Assembly (NCBI GenBank): GCA_964577955.1
Contig: CAZOAZ010000030.1
Coordinates: 13,843 to 77,842 of the forward strand
Direction: 5' to 3'
Source: CADEEX01 sp964577955
GTDB taxonomy: Bacteria; Acidobacteriota; Vicinamibacteria; Vicinamibacterales; CAVVIG01
DNA length: 64,000 bases
A model generated the notes under the pieces. It had not been told where the DNA came from, searched no databases, and saw nothing but the letters and a program-made list of their open reading frames with translations. Shown piece after piece: positions 8,043 through 18,950 of this stretch (position 1 is its first letter; the number at the start of each line of letters is the position of its first letter). Made by a program: the position numbers and the translations under genes.

Positions 8043-8453
8043 ATGCGTAGACTTTTCAGGGTGGGCGCGTTGTTATTCGTGGGCGTCTGCTCGGTGGCGG
8101 TTCGCGCCGACGCTCAGGATCTGACCGTCAAGAACGCGCGGGTCGTCGTCTCAGCGGCTGACGCGCGGATCGTCGGGGCGATCACCAACCCGGGAATGTA
8201 TTCGACTTACCTGGTGTCGGCGACGTCGGACGCGGCCGAGCGGGTCGAACTGCGCGATGCGCGCAAAGGCGATGCGCTCGTCAAGGAAGTGGAGGTCGCC
8301 GCCTTCAGCACGCTGACGCTCGACGCCAAAGGGCTCTACCTGAAACTGGTCAACCCGAAGCGGCCGCTGCGTGCCGGTACGCGCGTGGACGTGGTGCTGT
8401 CGAACGAAGCCAACGTCAAGACGCGCATGAGCGCCGTCGTCGGCGGTCCGTAG
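8043..8453 (+). CDS. PCu(A)C-like exported protein lacking copper ligands
   Basis: 136 residues from ATG 8043, set by GGAGG at 8034-8038. A signal peptide ends near ADAQ. The rest follows the PCu(A)C fold: VKNARVVVSAADARIVGAITNPG, AERVELRDARKG, and KGLYLKLVNPKRPLRAGTRVDVVLS, where canonical proteins have a His-x-Met in the 'yHLMLMG' strand. PCu(A)C chaperones carry Cu(I) to cytochrome oxidase using an H-M-H-M set. This protein contains no histidine at all, so it cannot bind copper that way. It follows the HupE-like membrane protein and may have kept only the scaffold. Confidence 0.65.
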   Translation: MRRLFRVGALLFVGVCSVAVRADAQDLTVKNARVVVSAADARIVGAITNPGMYSTYLVSATSDAAERVELRDARKGDALVKEVEVAAFSTLTLDAKGLYLKLVNPKRPLRAGTRVDVVLSNEANVKTRMSAVVGGP

Positions 8454-8461
8454 GGTCAGGC

Positions 8462-9172
8462 GTGGTCGCCCGTCTTGTCATCCTTGCCGGCGGGCTTGCG
8501 TTTGGAGCGTGCTCGACGCCGTCTGAGCCGGCAGGGTCGATGTCGCCGACCGTCATCATCACCGCGATCGCGGTTGCGAGGAACACCGACCTCGTGGTCG
8601 TCGGATCCTCCGCGACGCTCACGGCGACGGCGACTTATTCGAACGGCACGAGCGCGGCGATCACGCCGACCTGGTCGAGCGATGCCGTCGGTTCATTCAC
8701 GGTGAACGCCGCCGGAGCCGCCCTGGCCGTCGGTCCCGGCGTCGCGAACATCACCGCGGAGTCTCAGAGCGTGCGTGGGTCGACCGCGCTGCGCGCCGTG
8801 CCGCGATTCGAGGGCACCTGGCAAGGACGTTGGCAGCACGTGGCGTTCTCGGGCTCCGGTTGCGGCGGGCTCATCGTCGGCGACACTTCGGCTTTGGGGC
8901 TGACGCTGACCCGGACTCGCGACAGCGCCGCCGGCACGCTGAACCTGGCGGGCGTGATGATGACGGTGAGCGGCACCATTGCCGTCGACGGCACGCTGCG
9001 TCTGTCCGGCGAACGCCTTCCTGGTCCCGATCAGAGCGTCTCGGACTGGCAATCCACGCTGAGCGGCGACGCCATGGCCGGGTCGTTCAGCTGGAATCTC
9101 CTGCGCGGCATTCCACCGGCGATTAGCTGCAGGATCAGCGACAATCTCCTCGGCGTCGTGCGAATGAACTGA
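8462..9172 (+). CDS. Lipoprotein with bacterial Ig-like domain
   Basis: 236 residues from a GTG at 8462, nine bases after the preceding stop. A lipoprotein signal ends AFGAC (Cys about 17). Residues about 30-115 look like a BIG2-type Ig domain: SATLTATATYSNGTSAAITPTWSSD, then VGPGVANITAE. The C-terminal half is a beta-rich segment with FEGTWQGRW and two Cys pairs, recalling lipocalin-like domains that open with a G-x-W. It is probably on the cell surface or in the periplasm with a binding or structural role. No enzyme motif is seen. It may be co-transcribed with the two genes upstream. Confidence 0.65.
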   Translation: MVARLVILAGGLAFGACSTPSEPAGSMSPTVIITAIAVARNTDLVVVGSSATLTATATYSNGTSAAITPTWSSDAVGSFTVNAAGAALAVGPGVANITAESQSVRGSTALRAVPRFEGTWQGRWQHVAFSGSGCGGLIVGDTSALGLTLTRTRDSAAGTLNLAGVMMTVSGTIAVDGTLRLSGERLPGPDQSVSDWQSTLSGDAMAGSFSWNLLRGIPPAISCRISDNLLGVVRMN

Positions 9173-9316
9173 CTGGACGGCAAACGTCGTGGGAGGAGGT
9201 GTTCTTCCTGACGCGGGCCGAGATTGAAAACGCGCTCATCACGCTGGAGGCGTCGCTGGCCAGCCGCGCCGCCGATCGCCGACGCACGTGGGAGCGGCAG
9301 CGCCGCCTCGCCACGG

Positions 9317-9931
9317 TCAGTGCTGTCGAATCGGGACATCGAACACCGATTCCTCAGACCCGCCGTTGGAGGGGACGACCACGTTCAGCTGCCACTGAAT
9401 GCCGCCACCGGTTCCTCGGTCGATCCGCGTCCCGTTGCCGGAGTCGGGCAGCGGCAGCTGCATGTCAACGCCGACGTTCGGATTGAGCGTTCCGGATCGA
9501 GACGACCACCGTGATTCCCAAAGTGTCACGCGGTCCGAGCGTCCTTGTTTGTTGCTGGCCCCAGTCGTCTGGACGCAGCGCAGCCGCCACTCCAACTCGC
9601 CGTCGGGGGCCACGACTCGGCCGGGCAGGAGCCTGATGGTCAGTGGCCGGCCCAGCACCCCACCGGCCTCCGGAACTTCGATCTGCCAGCGGCCCCAGAC
9701 AGCCAGCCGCACCAGTCCGCGGATGCCGAAGAACCCCAGTAGCAGGCCGACGAGCAGAAACGGGGCCATGATGACGTACACGAAGAGGGAGCCGCGCCCC
9801 TCGGCTGTCATCAAGTACAGGAACGTTCCAGGTAGTCCCAGCGCCCCGGCCGAAGCGGCGGTCATGCCCAGGTGCAGGAGCGACGTGTGCGATTTGATCC
9901 GCATCGGTTGTCGTGAATCGCCCTCGATCAA
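9317..9931 (-). CDS. Membrane protein of the sigma-factor operon
   Basis: 204 residues from a TTG at 9931 that overlaps the anti-sigma stop; an ATG at 9904 is an alternative start. Two transmembrane helices lie near the N-terminus (GMTAASAGALGLPGTFLYLM and VYVIMAPFLLVGLLLGFFGI). A beta-rich soluble part follows with WQIEVPEAGG and LEWRLRCVQT, which reads like a DUF3592-type or immunoglobulin-like fold. Overlapping translation with the anti-sigma gene says it belongs to the same regulon. It might help anchor or tune the anti-sigma factor, but that is inference. The 144 bp between it and 9172 hold no convincing gene. Confidence 0.6.
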   Translation of the reverse strand: MIEGDSRQPMRIKSHTSLLHLGMTAASAGALGLPGTFLYLMTAEGRGSLFVYVIMAPFLLVGLLLGFFGIRGLVRLAVWGRWQIEVPEAGGVLGRPLTIRLLPGRVVAPDGELEWRLRCVQTTGASNKQGRSDRVTLWESRWSSRSGTLNPNVGVDMQLPLPDSGNGTRIDRGTGGGIQWQLNVVVPSNGGSEESVFDVPIRQH

Positions 9932-10236
9932 CGGCGCTTGGATGCGCTCGAGCGGTGGACGGGACGCGCCCGAGTGGCGCGTTCGCGGCGAGTCAACGAT
10001 CTGATCCGTGCCGTGGCGCGCGCGATTACGTCGCGCGGGAGCCGCCGCTGGCCTTCAGCGCGACAGGCGGCCACGGTTCGTCGCAAGCATCCCGCCATGG
10101 TCTTGCAGCACGCGCACGTCCTGATGTGACGTTCGATCCGGCGGCGTCGCGTGGGTGCCAGATCGTCGTCCAGATAGCGCGATAGTTCCACAAACAAGGC
10201 GCGGCAGCGCGCGGAGGGGCGCGTCGGAACGGTCAT
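9928..10236 (-). CDS. Zinc-finger anti-sigma factor
   Basis: 102 residues. The N-terminal half carries the ZAS motif of anti-sigma factors: CRALFVELSRYLDDDL, then RRIERHIRTCACC (H-x3-C-x2-C), which binds zinc and clamps the sigma factor. The C-terminal half is Arg-rich and lacks a transmembrane helix, so this is a soluble ZAS protein. Its start overlaps the sigma-factor stop by four bases (ATGA), so the two are made in step. In this family redox or metal stress often releases the sigma factor; the extra Cys residues in CACCKTMAGC would suit a thiol sensor. Confidence 0.85.
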   Translation of the reverse strand: MTVPTRPSARCRALFVELSRYLDDDLAPTRRRRIERHIRTCACCKTMAGCLRRTVAACRAEGQRRLPRDVIARATARIRSLTRRERATRARPVHRSSASKRR

Positions 10237-10910
10237 TTCGGGCCTTTCAGGAGATCGGCCTGGAGCTGGAGCCGCGCGCGATGCAGCCGTGTCTTGACGT
10301 TGTCCTCGGAAATCCCCATCACCGTCGCGACCTCTCGCGTTGACAAGCCTTCCATCTCTCGAAGGAAGACGATCGCCCGGTAGGGCGCGGGCAACAGGCG
10401 CAGGGCCTTCCTCAGACGCCGCCGCAGGCCCGCATTGGCCGCCAACTGTTCCGGGTTCTTGCCTGGATCCGGAGCGTCAGGACGCTGTCTCGAACCATCG
10501 TGGCCCGGCATGACGTCGTCCAGCGATTGCAGCCGGGCCGGTTCACCGACCTTCTTTCGTCGCCCCATCAGGCAGGCATTACGAACCGTGCGATAGAGCC
10601 ACGGCCGAAATGCTTCAGGCTCGCGGATGCGTCCGACGTAGCGATAGGTCTTGATCAACGCCTCTTGCATCGCGTCCTCTGCATCGTCCGCGTTCCCGCA
10701 CACCGACGTGCTGAACCGCCAGGCGACTTCCTGGGCGCGCATCAGCAACCGCTCCAGGGCCGCCCGGTCGCCGCCGGCGGCCGCTCTCACGAGACGCGTG
10801 TACTCGTCCGGCCGGGCGCTCGCAACACCTTCTGGATGCAAGGGATTCACCGGCGCGCGTTTGGTGACACGTCTCGCGCCACCCGTCTGTGTCACCGATT
10901 TCGGCTTCAT
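10233..10910 (-). CDS. ECF-type RNA polymerase sigma factor
   Basis: 225 residues. Sigma region 2 is seen in RLVRAAAGGDRAALERLL with NADDAEDAMQEALIKTYR and PEAFRPWLYRTVRNACL. Region 4 is seen in LRLLPAPYRAIVFLREMEGLSTREVATVMGISEDNVKTRLHRAR, a helix-turn-helix for the -35 element. A basic N-terminal extension of about 30 residues precedes region 2. The linked zinc-finger anti-sigma gene marks it as an extracytoplasmic-function sigma. It is divergent from an RND efflux operon with only 17 bp between start codons, so it probably controls that operon and itself. Inside the first codons, GGTGACAC (10863-10870) and GTGTCACC (10889-10896) form a second inverted repeat. Confidence 0.9.
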   Translation of the reverse strand: MKPKSVTQTGGARRVTKRAPVNPLHPEGVASARPDEYTRLVRAAAGGDRAALERLLMRAQEVAWRFSTSVCGNADDAEDAMQEALIKTYRYVGRIREPEAFRPWLYRTVRNACLMGRRKKVGEPARLQSLDDVMPGHDGSRQRPDAPDPGKNPEQLAANAGLRRRLRKALRLLPAPYRAIVFLREMEGLSTREVATVMGISEDNVKTRLHRARLQLQADLLKGPK

Positions 10911-10912
10911 GA

Positions 10913-10929
10913 ATCTCTGTCACAGAGAT
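10913..10929. promoter_or_regulatory. 17-bp palindrome between the sigma and efflux operons
   Basis: ATCTCTGT-C-ACAGAGAT is a perfect palindrome that fills the whole 17-bp gap between the sigma start codon (10908-10910, minus) and the TolC-like start codon (10928-10930, plus). It overlaps the ATG of the latter. CAGAG sits upstream of both starts, so it may serve as ribosome binding site for both, as an operator, or as a translation-controlling hairpin. Confidence 0.5.
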
Positions 10930-12250
10930 GATACGACGCGCCTCGACTTACGTCCTTGCCGCGGCTCTCGGGTGGACCGCGCCCGTGGCGGCTCAGACTC
11001 GGCTCACCCTGCCGGAGGCCATCGCCCAGGCTCGCGCGCAGAACCCAGATGCTGGTCGCGCGGCTGCCGGCGAGCGAGAGGCCGCGCAACGCATCACGCA
11101 GGCCCGCGCCGGCTATCTGCCCAGAGTCGACGTCGCCGAGTCGTGGCAGCGTGGCGATCAGCCGGTGTTCGTCTTCAGTTCGCTGCTGGCGCAGCGCCAG
11201 TTCACCGCCGCCAACTTCGCGATCGACGCGCTCAATCAACCTGCCGCCATCAGCAACTTTCGCTCCGCGGTCACGGTTGAGCAGCCGCTCTTCGACCGCG
11301 TCACGACCGCGAACCTCACCGCCGCCGGCCTCGGGCACCAAATCGCGGCCGCCGGCCGCGTCAAGGTCGCCGATGAATTGGCTGCAGCCGTGACCGCCGC
11401 ATATGGACGAGTGCTGGTGGCCGCGGCCGCCCGCCACTCCGCCGCGGCGGCCATCGCGACCGCGCGCGCGGATCGTGAGCTGGCCGGCAACCGGAGAGAC
11501 GCGGGACGTGCCACCGATGCCGACGTTCTTCAGCTCGACGTCTACGTGTCGCGGGCCCGCGAGCAGGACATTCGCGCCGCCGCTGAGGAACAGATCGCGC
11601 GCGCTGAGCTCAATCAGCTAATCGGCGAGCCGCTCGACGCGGCGTTCGAGCTCGATCCATTCACGACGGAGCCAATCATCGACACCGCCGACGTCGCCGC
11701 CCTCGAGGTCGAGGCGATCGCGAATCGTGCCGATGTGACGCTGGCCGCGCTGCACGAGCAGCTCGCGCGTGCGACGGAAAGCGCCGCCCGTGCGGCATTT
11801 CTTCCACAGGTCACCGTGCAGGGCGGCTGGGAATTCAATGGCGGCGACTGGAACGCCCGCGCGTCGAGCTGGGTGATCGGTGCGACCGCGCGCGTCAATG
11901 TGTTCCGCGGCTTCGCGGATCAGGCGCGGCTCGCCGAGGTGCGTGAACAGGTGACCCGGCGCGCGCTGGAGCGCAAGAAGGCGGAAACCCTCGCCCGCCT
12001 CGACGTGCGGACGGCGGTCGCCCGTGTCGACGCCGCTCGCGCCACCGAAGCGGTCGGACGGGCGACGGTCGAACAGGCGCGTGAGAGCCGACGGATCGTC
12101 CGCGATCGCTACGAAGCCGGCTTGACCGACATGACGTCGCTGCTCCGCGCCTCCGAAGCCGTGGTGCAGGCCGAGACACAACGGATCATCGCGGAAGTGG
12201 CCGTGGTGACCGAGACCGCGCGGCTCGAACAGACATTGGGAAGGCGATGA
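10928..12250 (+). CDS. TolC-family outer-membrane efflux channel
   Basis: 440 residues. A signal peptide (ending APVAAQ) is followed by two OEP repeats typical of TolC and NodT/CusC proteins: LTLPEAIAQARAQNPD at the start of repeat one, then long Ala/Arg-rich coiled coils (AAAARHSAAAAIATARADRELAGNRRDAG). The second repeat contains LEVEAIANRADV and closes with DRYEAGLTDMTSLLRASEAVVQAETQ. It forms the outer-membrane duct of a tripartite pump with the next two genes; its stop overlaps the adaptor's start (ATGA). The start is fixed by the 17-bp palindrome that overlaps it. Confidence 0.9.
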   Translation: MIRRASTYVLAAALGWTAPVAAQTRLTLPEAIAQARAQNPDAGRAAAGEREAAQRITQARAGYLPRVDVAESWQRGDQPVFVFSSLLAQRQFTAANFAIDALNQPAAISNFRSAVTVEQPLFDRVTTANLTAAGLGHQIAAAGRVKVADELAAAVTAAYGRVLVAAAARHSAAAAIATARADRELAGNRRDAGRATDADVLQLDVYVSRAREQDIRAAAEEQIARAELNQLIGEPLDAAFELDPFTTEPIIDTADVAALEVEAIANRADVTLAALHEQLARATESAARAAFLPQVTVQGGWEFNGGDWNARASSWVIGATARVNVFRGFADQARLAEVREQVTRRALERKKAETLARLDVRTAVARVDAARATEAVGRATVEQARESRRIVRDRYEAGLTDMTSLLRASEAVVQAETQRIIAEVAVVTETARLEQTLGRR

Positions 12251-13409
12251 CCGACATGATGACAAGGCAAGTGTTTCGTGCGGGCGCGTCTGCGGCGTTC
12301 GCGTTGGCGGTGTCGGGCTGCTCGGGCCGCACGCCGGCGCCGGCGGCTGATGCCGGCAGCCCGCTCCCCGTGACGGTGACGCGTGCCGAGATGGCAGACA
12401 TCGGCGATACGTTCGAGGCTGGTGGTGTCGTGCAGGCGCGGACGACCGCCGCGATCACCGCGCGGATCCTGGCGCCGGTTCGCGAGGTTCGGGTGGCGCC
12501 CGGTGACCACGTCAAAGCCGGGCAGACCCTGATCGTGCTCGATGGCCGCGACCTTGCGGCCCAGGCCAGAAGCGGTCGGGCCGCGGCGCAGGCGGCAGAA
12601 GAGAATGTGACGGCCGCTGACTCCGAGCAGCAGTCCGCCGAAGCGGCCGTGGTCCTCGCCCGCACCACCCGGGCGCGCATAGCCGACCTGCAGTCCAAGC
12701 GCTCCGCCACCGCGCAGGAACTCGACGACGTGACCGGCGCGTTGCACGCGGCCGAGGCCCGCGTTGCGGGTGCGGCCGCTCGCGCGCGGGCCGCTCGCGC
12801 GGCTCTGGACAGTGCCCGCGCGGCGGGCGACGCCGCAGCCACCACCGAGTCGTTCGCGATCGTCAGTGCGCCCTTCGACGGCATGGTCACCGACAAGACG
12901 ATCGAACCCGGGAACATGGCGGCCCCGGGGCAGCCGCTGCTGCGAGTGGAGGACACCCGCGGCTTTCGTCTCGATGTCCGCGTGGACGAATCGCGGCTCG
13001 GCGCCATCGCCGTGGGGACCCGCGTGCCGGTGACGCTCGACGCTGGCGCCGGCAGCACGACCACGCTGAGCGGCACGGTCGCAGAAATCAGTCGTGCGGT
13101 GGATGCTGATGCCCGCGCGTTTCTCGTCAAAGTCGCGCTGCCTGATGGTCCGGCGATGCGCTCGGGGACGTTCGGCCGCGCGCGTTTCGGCGCCGGATCG
13201 CGGCGCGCCCTGACGATACCCCCAGCCGCGCTGATGCAGCGCGGACAAGTGACCTCGGTCTTTGTGGTCGACAACGGCGTAGCCCGCCTCAGGCTCGTGA
13301 ATGTCAGCGGGTCGGAAGTGCTCGCCGGCCTTTCCGCAGGCGACACGGTCATCGTCGGGGCTCCCCCGGGATTGACCGATGGCCGGCGTGTCACGGAAGG
13401 AGGGCGGTA

Positions 13410-13410
<1 letters not shown>
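12247..13410 (+). CDS. RND efflux adaptor (membrane-fusion) lipoprotein
   Basis: 387 residues. The lipobox AVSGC places the lipid-anchored Cys at about 25. Domains run in the usual order: beta-barrel/lipoyl half (AAITARILAPVREVRVAPGDHVKAGQTLIVLDG), a long alpha hairpin (about residues 100-195, EENVTAADSEQQSAEAAVV), the second lipoyl half (APFDGMVTDKTIEPGNMAAPGQPLL), and a C-terminal membrane-proximal domain. It bridges the inner-membrane pump to the TolC-like channel. The stop overlaps the pump start (TAATG), so all three are translationally coupled. The closest known groups are AcrA- and HlyD-type adaptors for organic substrates; no metal-binding His/Met tail is seen. Confidence 0.9.
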
Positions 13411-16607
<3,197 letters not shown>

Positions 16608-16628
16608 AAACCGAGAGTGGAGAAGAAC

Positions 16629-16859
16629 ATGACGATTGAACGTGCGCTGCGGTTGATTGCCGGTGCCTTTGTGGCTGCGAGTCTCCTGCTGGGAATCTAT
16701 GTCAACGCGAACTTTCTCTGGTTCACGCTGTTTGTCGGGTTGAACCTGTTCCAGTCGGCGTTCACGGAATGGTGCCCGATGGCGTCGATTCTCCGCTGGG
16801 CCGGCCTCCCGGCCTGTCGCGCCGGCCAGGCGGACGGCGCTTCACCGGGCCATCGCTGA
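16629..16859 (+). CDS. DUF2892 inner-membrane protein (YgaP-like transmembrane domain)
   Basis: 76 residues from the ATG at 16629, set by GGAGAAGA just upstream. Two hydrophobic helices (LRLIAGAFVAASLLLGIYV and LWFTLFVGLNLFQSAF) are followed by the family signature EWCPMASILRWAGL. This is the membrane part seen in rhodanese-linked YgaP, usually near sulfur or metal-stress genes. It starts 22 bp after the RND pump stop and is probably the last gene of that operon. A second DUF2892 protein is at 22301-22495. Confidence 0.75.
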   Translation: MTIERALRLIAGAFVAASLLLGIYVNANFLWFTLFVGLNLFQSAFTEWCPMASILRWAGLPACRAGQADGASPGHR

Positions 16860-16883
16860 TGCAACGACGGGGACCCGGGCCCG

Positions 16884-17111
16884 TCAGGTCGTTACGGCCG
16901 GCTTGCCGTGACTTGTCGGTAGCAGCATCGCGGCGCCGCGCTGCATGCGCTCACGCGCGTGCCGGGCGACGTCTGCGATCGCGGACGACGCTCCGAGTGC
17001 GGTCGTCACCAGGATGCCAAAGCCCTCGTGCTTGAGGGCATCTTTGACGCGGTTCATTGAGGCGTCCAAACCTAGCGGAAGGACGCGTCGAAGCTGAGAG
17101 GTGTGGACCAC
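16884..17111 (-). pseudogene. Possible remnant of a DUF302 gene
   Basis: The stretch LDASMNRVKDALKHEGFGIL matches the opening helix of DUF302 proteins (x-x-R-V-x-x-A-L-x-x-E-G-F-G-V-L). DUF302 genes often neighbour DUF2892 genes. After it the expected I-D-V strand, C-N-P loop and L-L-P-C-N-V strand are absent and the frame stops within 75 codons, so this looks like a truncated remnant. The rest of the gene-poor stretch 16860-17237 shows no recognisable gene or RNA. Confidence 0.35.
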
Positions 17112-17237
17112 AGGTGATGCAGGACGCCGTTGTGGTCGCGGCAGTGACGCCGGTGAAATTCGGCAGGCGTGGGCAATTTTCCCGCCGATCGCATAAACGC
17201 CGAAGCCCGGCGCCTGTCGCCGGCGTTCGGAGCCGGC

Positions 17238-18071
17238 TCAATGATGATGGCGATCGGGGTTGGACGACGTCGGCCGCGAAACCCACACGAAGTTCAGCGC
17301 GGCCGCGATCACGACACCAATCGAGAGAAGAGCGACTGATGCCGGACCGGCGGGCAGGTCGAAGTAGAAGGAGGCCGCGAGTCCCAGACAGGGGAGGGTC
17401 GCGCCCATGCCGGCGGCCGTGGCGAACGTGGCCCGCATGTTCGTGGTGATCAGCAACGCGGCCATGGCCGGCATCGTCAGGAGCGTAAACGCCAGCAGTG
17501 CGCCGATCTCGTGGACGGCAACCGCGGCTCCGACACCAATCAGGAGATTCAACCCCAGCGACCACAAGCGCACGTTCACGCCGGCGACTCGCGCCGATTC
17601 GGCATCGAATGTCACGAGGAGAAGACGCCGCGAGAAAATGATGTGGACCAGCCCGATCGCCAGCGCGACGATCACGAGTCCTGCCGCATGAGCGACGCTG
17701 ACCGCCAGCAGGTTGCCGAACAGCATCTCGAGGGCATCAGTGTCGGGCGCCGCCGTCGCGGCCAGGATGAGTACGGCCGCGGACGAGGCCGCCGCGTAGG
17801 CCCATCCCATCAACGACTCAGAGGACACTCGGCGCGGTTGCTGCACCAGCCCCAGTCCGAGCGCGGTGGCGACGGATGCCGCGATTGATGTGATCTCGGG
17901 GGACCAATCGAAGGCTTCAGCCGCCGCGGCTCCCATGGTCGCGGCGCTTGCCAGCACCAGACCGAGAAAGACCACTCGTCGGATGATGAGGTAGACGCCG
18001 ATCAGTCCAAGGGAGGCCCCGGTCGCGATCGACGCGATCAAAGCCAAGCGCATGAATTCCGGTTCAAACAT
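17238..18071 (-). CDS. Metal ABC transporter permease (ZnuB/MntB family)
   Basis: 277 residues from the ATG at 18071, which overlaps the ATPase stop by eight bases. Eight or so transmembrane helices follow the ABC-3 family layout: GASLGLIGVYLIIRRVVFLGLVLASAATMG near the start, the coupling region FDAESARVAGVNVRLWSLGLNLLIG, and VHEIGALLAFTLLTMPAMAALLIT. Such permeases import zinc, manganese or iron with a periplasmic binding protein. No binding-protein gene occurs in the window. The C-terminus ends in a His cluster (DRHHH), possibly a metal contact. The preceding gene encodes the partner ATPase. Confidence 0.85.
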   Translation of the reverse strand: MFEPEFMRLALIASIATGASLGLIGVYLIIRRVVFLGLVLASAATMGAAAAEAFDWSPEITSIAASVATALGLGLVQQPRRVSSESLMGWAYAAASSAAVLILAATAAPDTDALEMLFGNLLAVSVAHAAGLVIVALAIGLVHIIFSRRLLLVTFDAESARVAGVNVRLWSLGLNLLIGVGAAVAVHEIGALLAFTLLTMPAMAALLITTNMRATFATAAGMGATLPCLGLAASFYFDLPAGPASVALLSIGVVIAAALNFVWVSRPTSSNPDRHHH

Positions 18072-18858
18072 CGATCCTGCCCGTTCGGCCGACGACCAGC
18101 GTGCGCTGTCCGGCGACGACGCCCAGATGCACCGGCACACCGTACAAATCGGACAGGCGATCTTCCCGGAACACGTCGTCGATCGCGCCATGAAGAATTG
18201 CGCGCTCGCCGAGCAGCATGATCGAGGTGGCGAGATTCAGGACGATCGGCAGCATGTGCGTGACGATGAGGACCGTGACCCCCCGGGTCCGGTTCAGATC
18301 GCGAAGGAACTCGATGATGGCTCCTTCACTGGCCACGTCCATTCCTGCGGTCGGTTCGTCGAGCACGAGCACGTCCGTGTCGACGGCGATCGCCTTCGCC
18401 AGCAACACGCGCTGTTGCTGTCCACCCGACAGGTTTCTGAACAGCTGCTGGCTGAGACGCTCGGCCCCGAGCAGGGCCAGCGCGCGACGCGCCGCCTCGA
18501 GATCGGTGCGATGCGCACGTTGAAATGGGCCCGATCTGGCGGCGCGTCCCATGAGCACCACTTCGAGTGCTGTGATCGGGAGAATCGCGTCGATGCGGTC
18601 GCGCTGTGGAATGTAGCTGATCGTCAGCCCGGCCTGTCGCTCCACCCGGCCCGCCAGAGGCGCCAGCAGACCGATGATCGTGCGCAGCAAGGTGGTCTTC
18701 CCGGAGCCGTTTGGTCCAACGATCCCCAGGATCTCTCCCCGGTGAACGTCAAACGACAGTCCCTGCAGGACCGCGTGGTGGTTGTAACCAAAGGCGAGCA
18801 TCCGCCCGCTCAAGATCGGTTCGTGGTGGTCCATAGTGTCGTTCCGCAGAATGGTCAT
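18064..18858 (-). CDS. Metal ABC transporter ATPase (ZnuC family)
   Basis: 264 residues. Walker A is GPNGSGKTT, the Q-loop lies in SYIPQRDRID, the ABC signature is LSGGQQQRVLLAKAI, Walker B is VLVLDEPTAGMD, and the switch His is in VTHML. It powers the permease encoded next. The translation opens with several His (MDHHEPIL and GYNHHAVL); an ATG at 18834 is a possible later start. The 92-bp gap to the divergent DsrE-like gene holds CGTAG-ATAGA-CTACG (18870-18884), a small inverted repeat that could be an operator. Confidence 0.88.
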   Translation of the reverse strand: MTILRNDTMDHHEPILSGRMLAFGYNHHAVLQGLSFDVHRGEILGIVGPNGSGKTTLLRTIIGLLAPLAGRVERQAGLTISYIPQRDRIDAILPITALEVVLMGRAARSGPFQRAHRTDLEAARRALALLGAERLSQQLFRNLSGGQQQRVLLAKAIAVDTDVLVLDEPTAGMDVASEGAIIEFLRDLNRTRGVTVLIVTHMLPIVLNLATSIMLLGERAILHGAIDDVFREDRLSDLYGVPVHLGVVAGQRTLVVGRTGRIDV

Positions 18859-18950
18859 GCGGCCTGCAACGTAGATAGACTACGCCCGGTTGTCTTGGTC
18901 CCCATCGACAGCCGTCAGCGATCCAGCGACGTCCACTCAGGAGAGGTCAC

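Noticed and set aside
9199..9486. A GTG frame preceded by GGGAGGAG, reading FFLTRAEIENALITLEASLA
   Set aside because: The start looks good, but the frame soon becomes Arg-rich and overlaps the antisense membrane-protein gene; no family fits. It could be a gene remnant.
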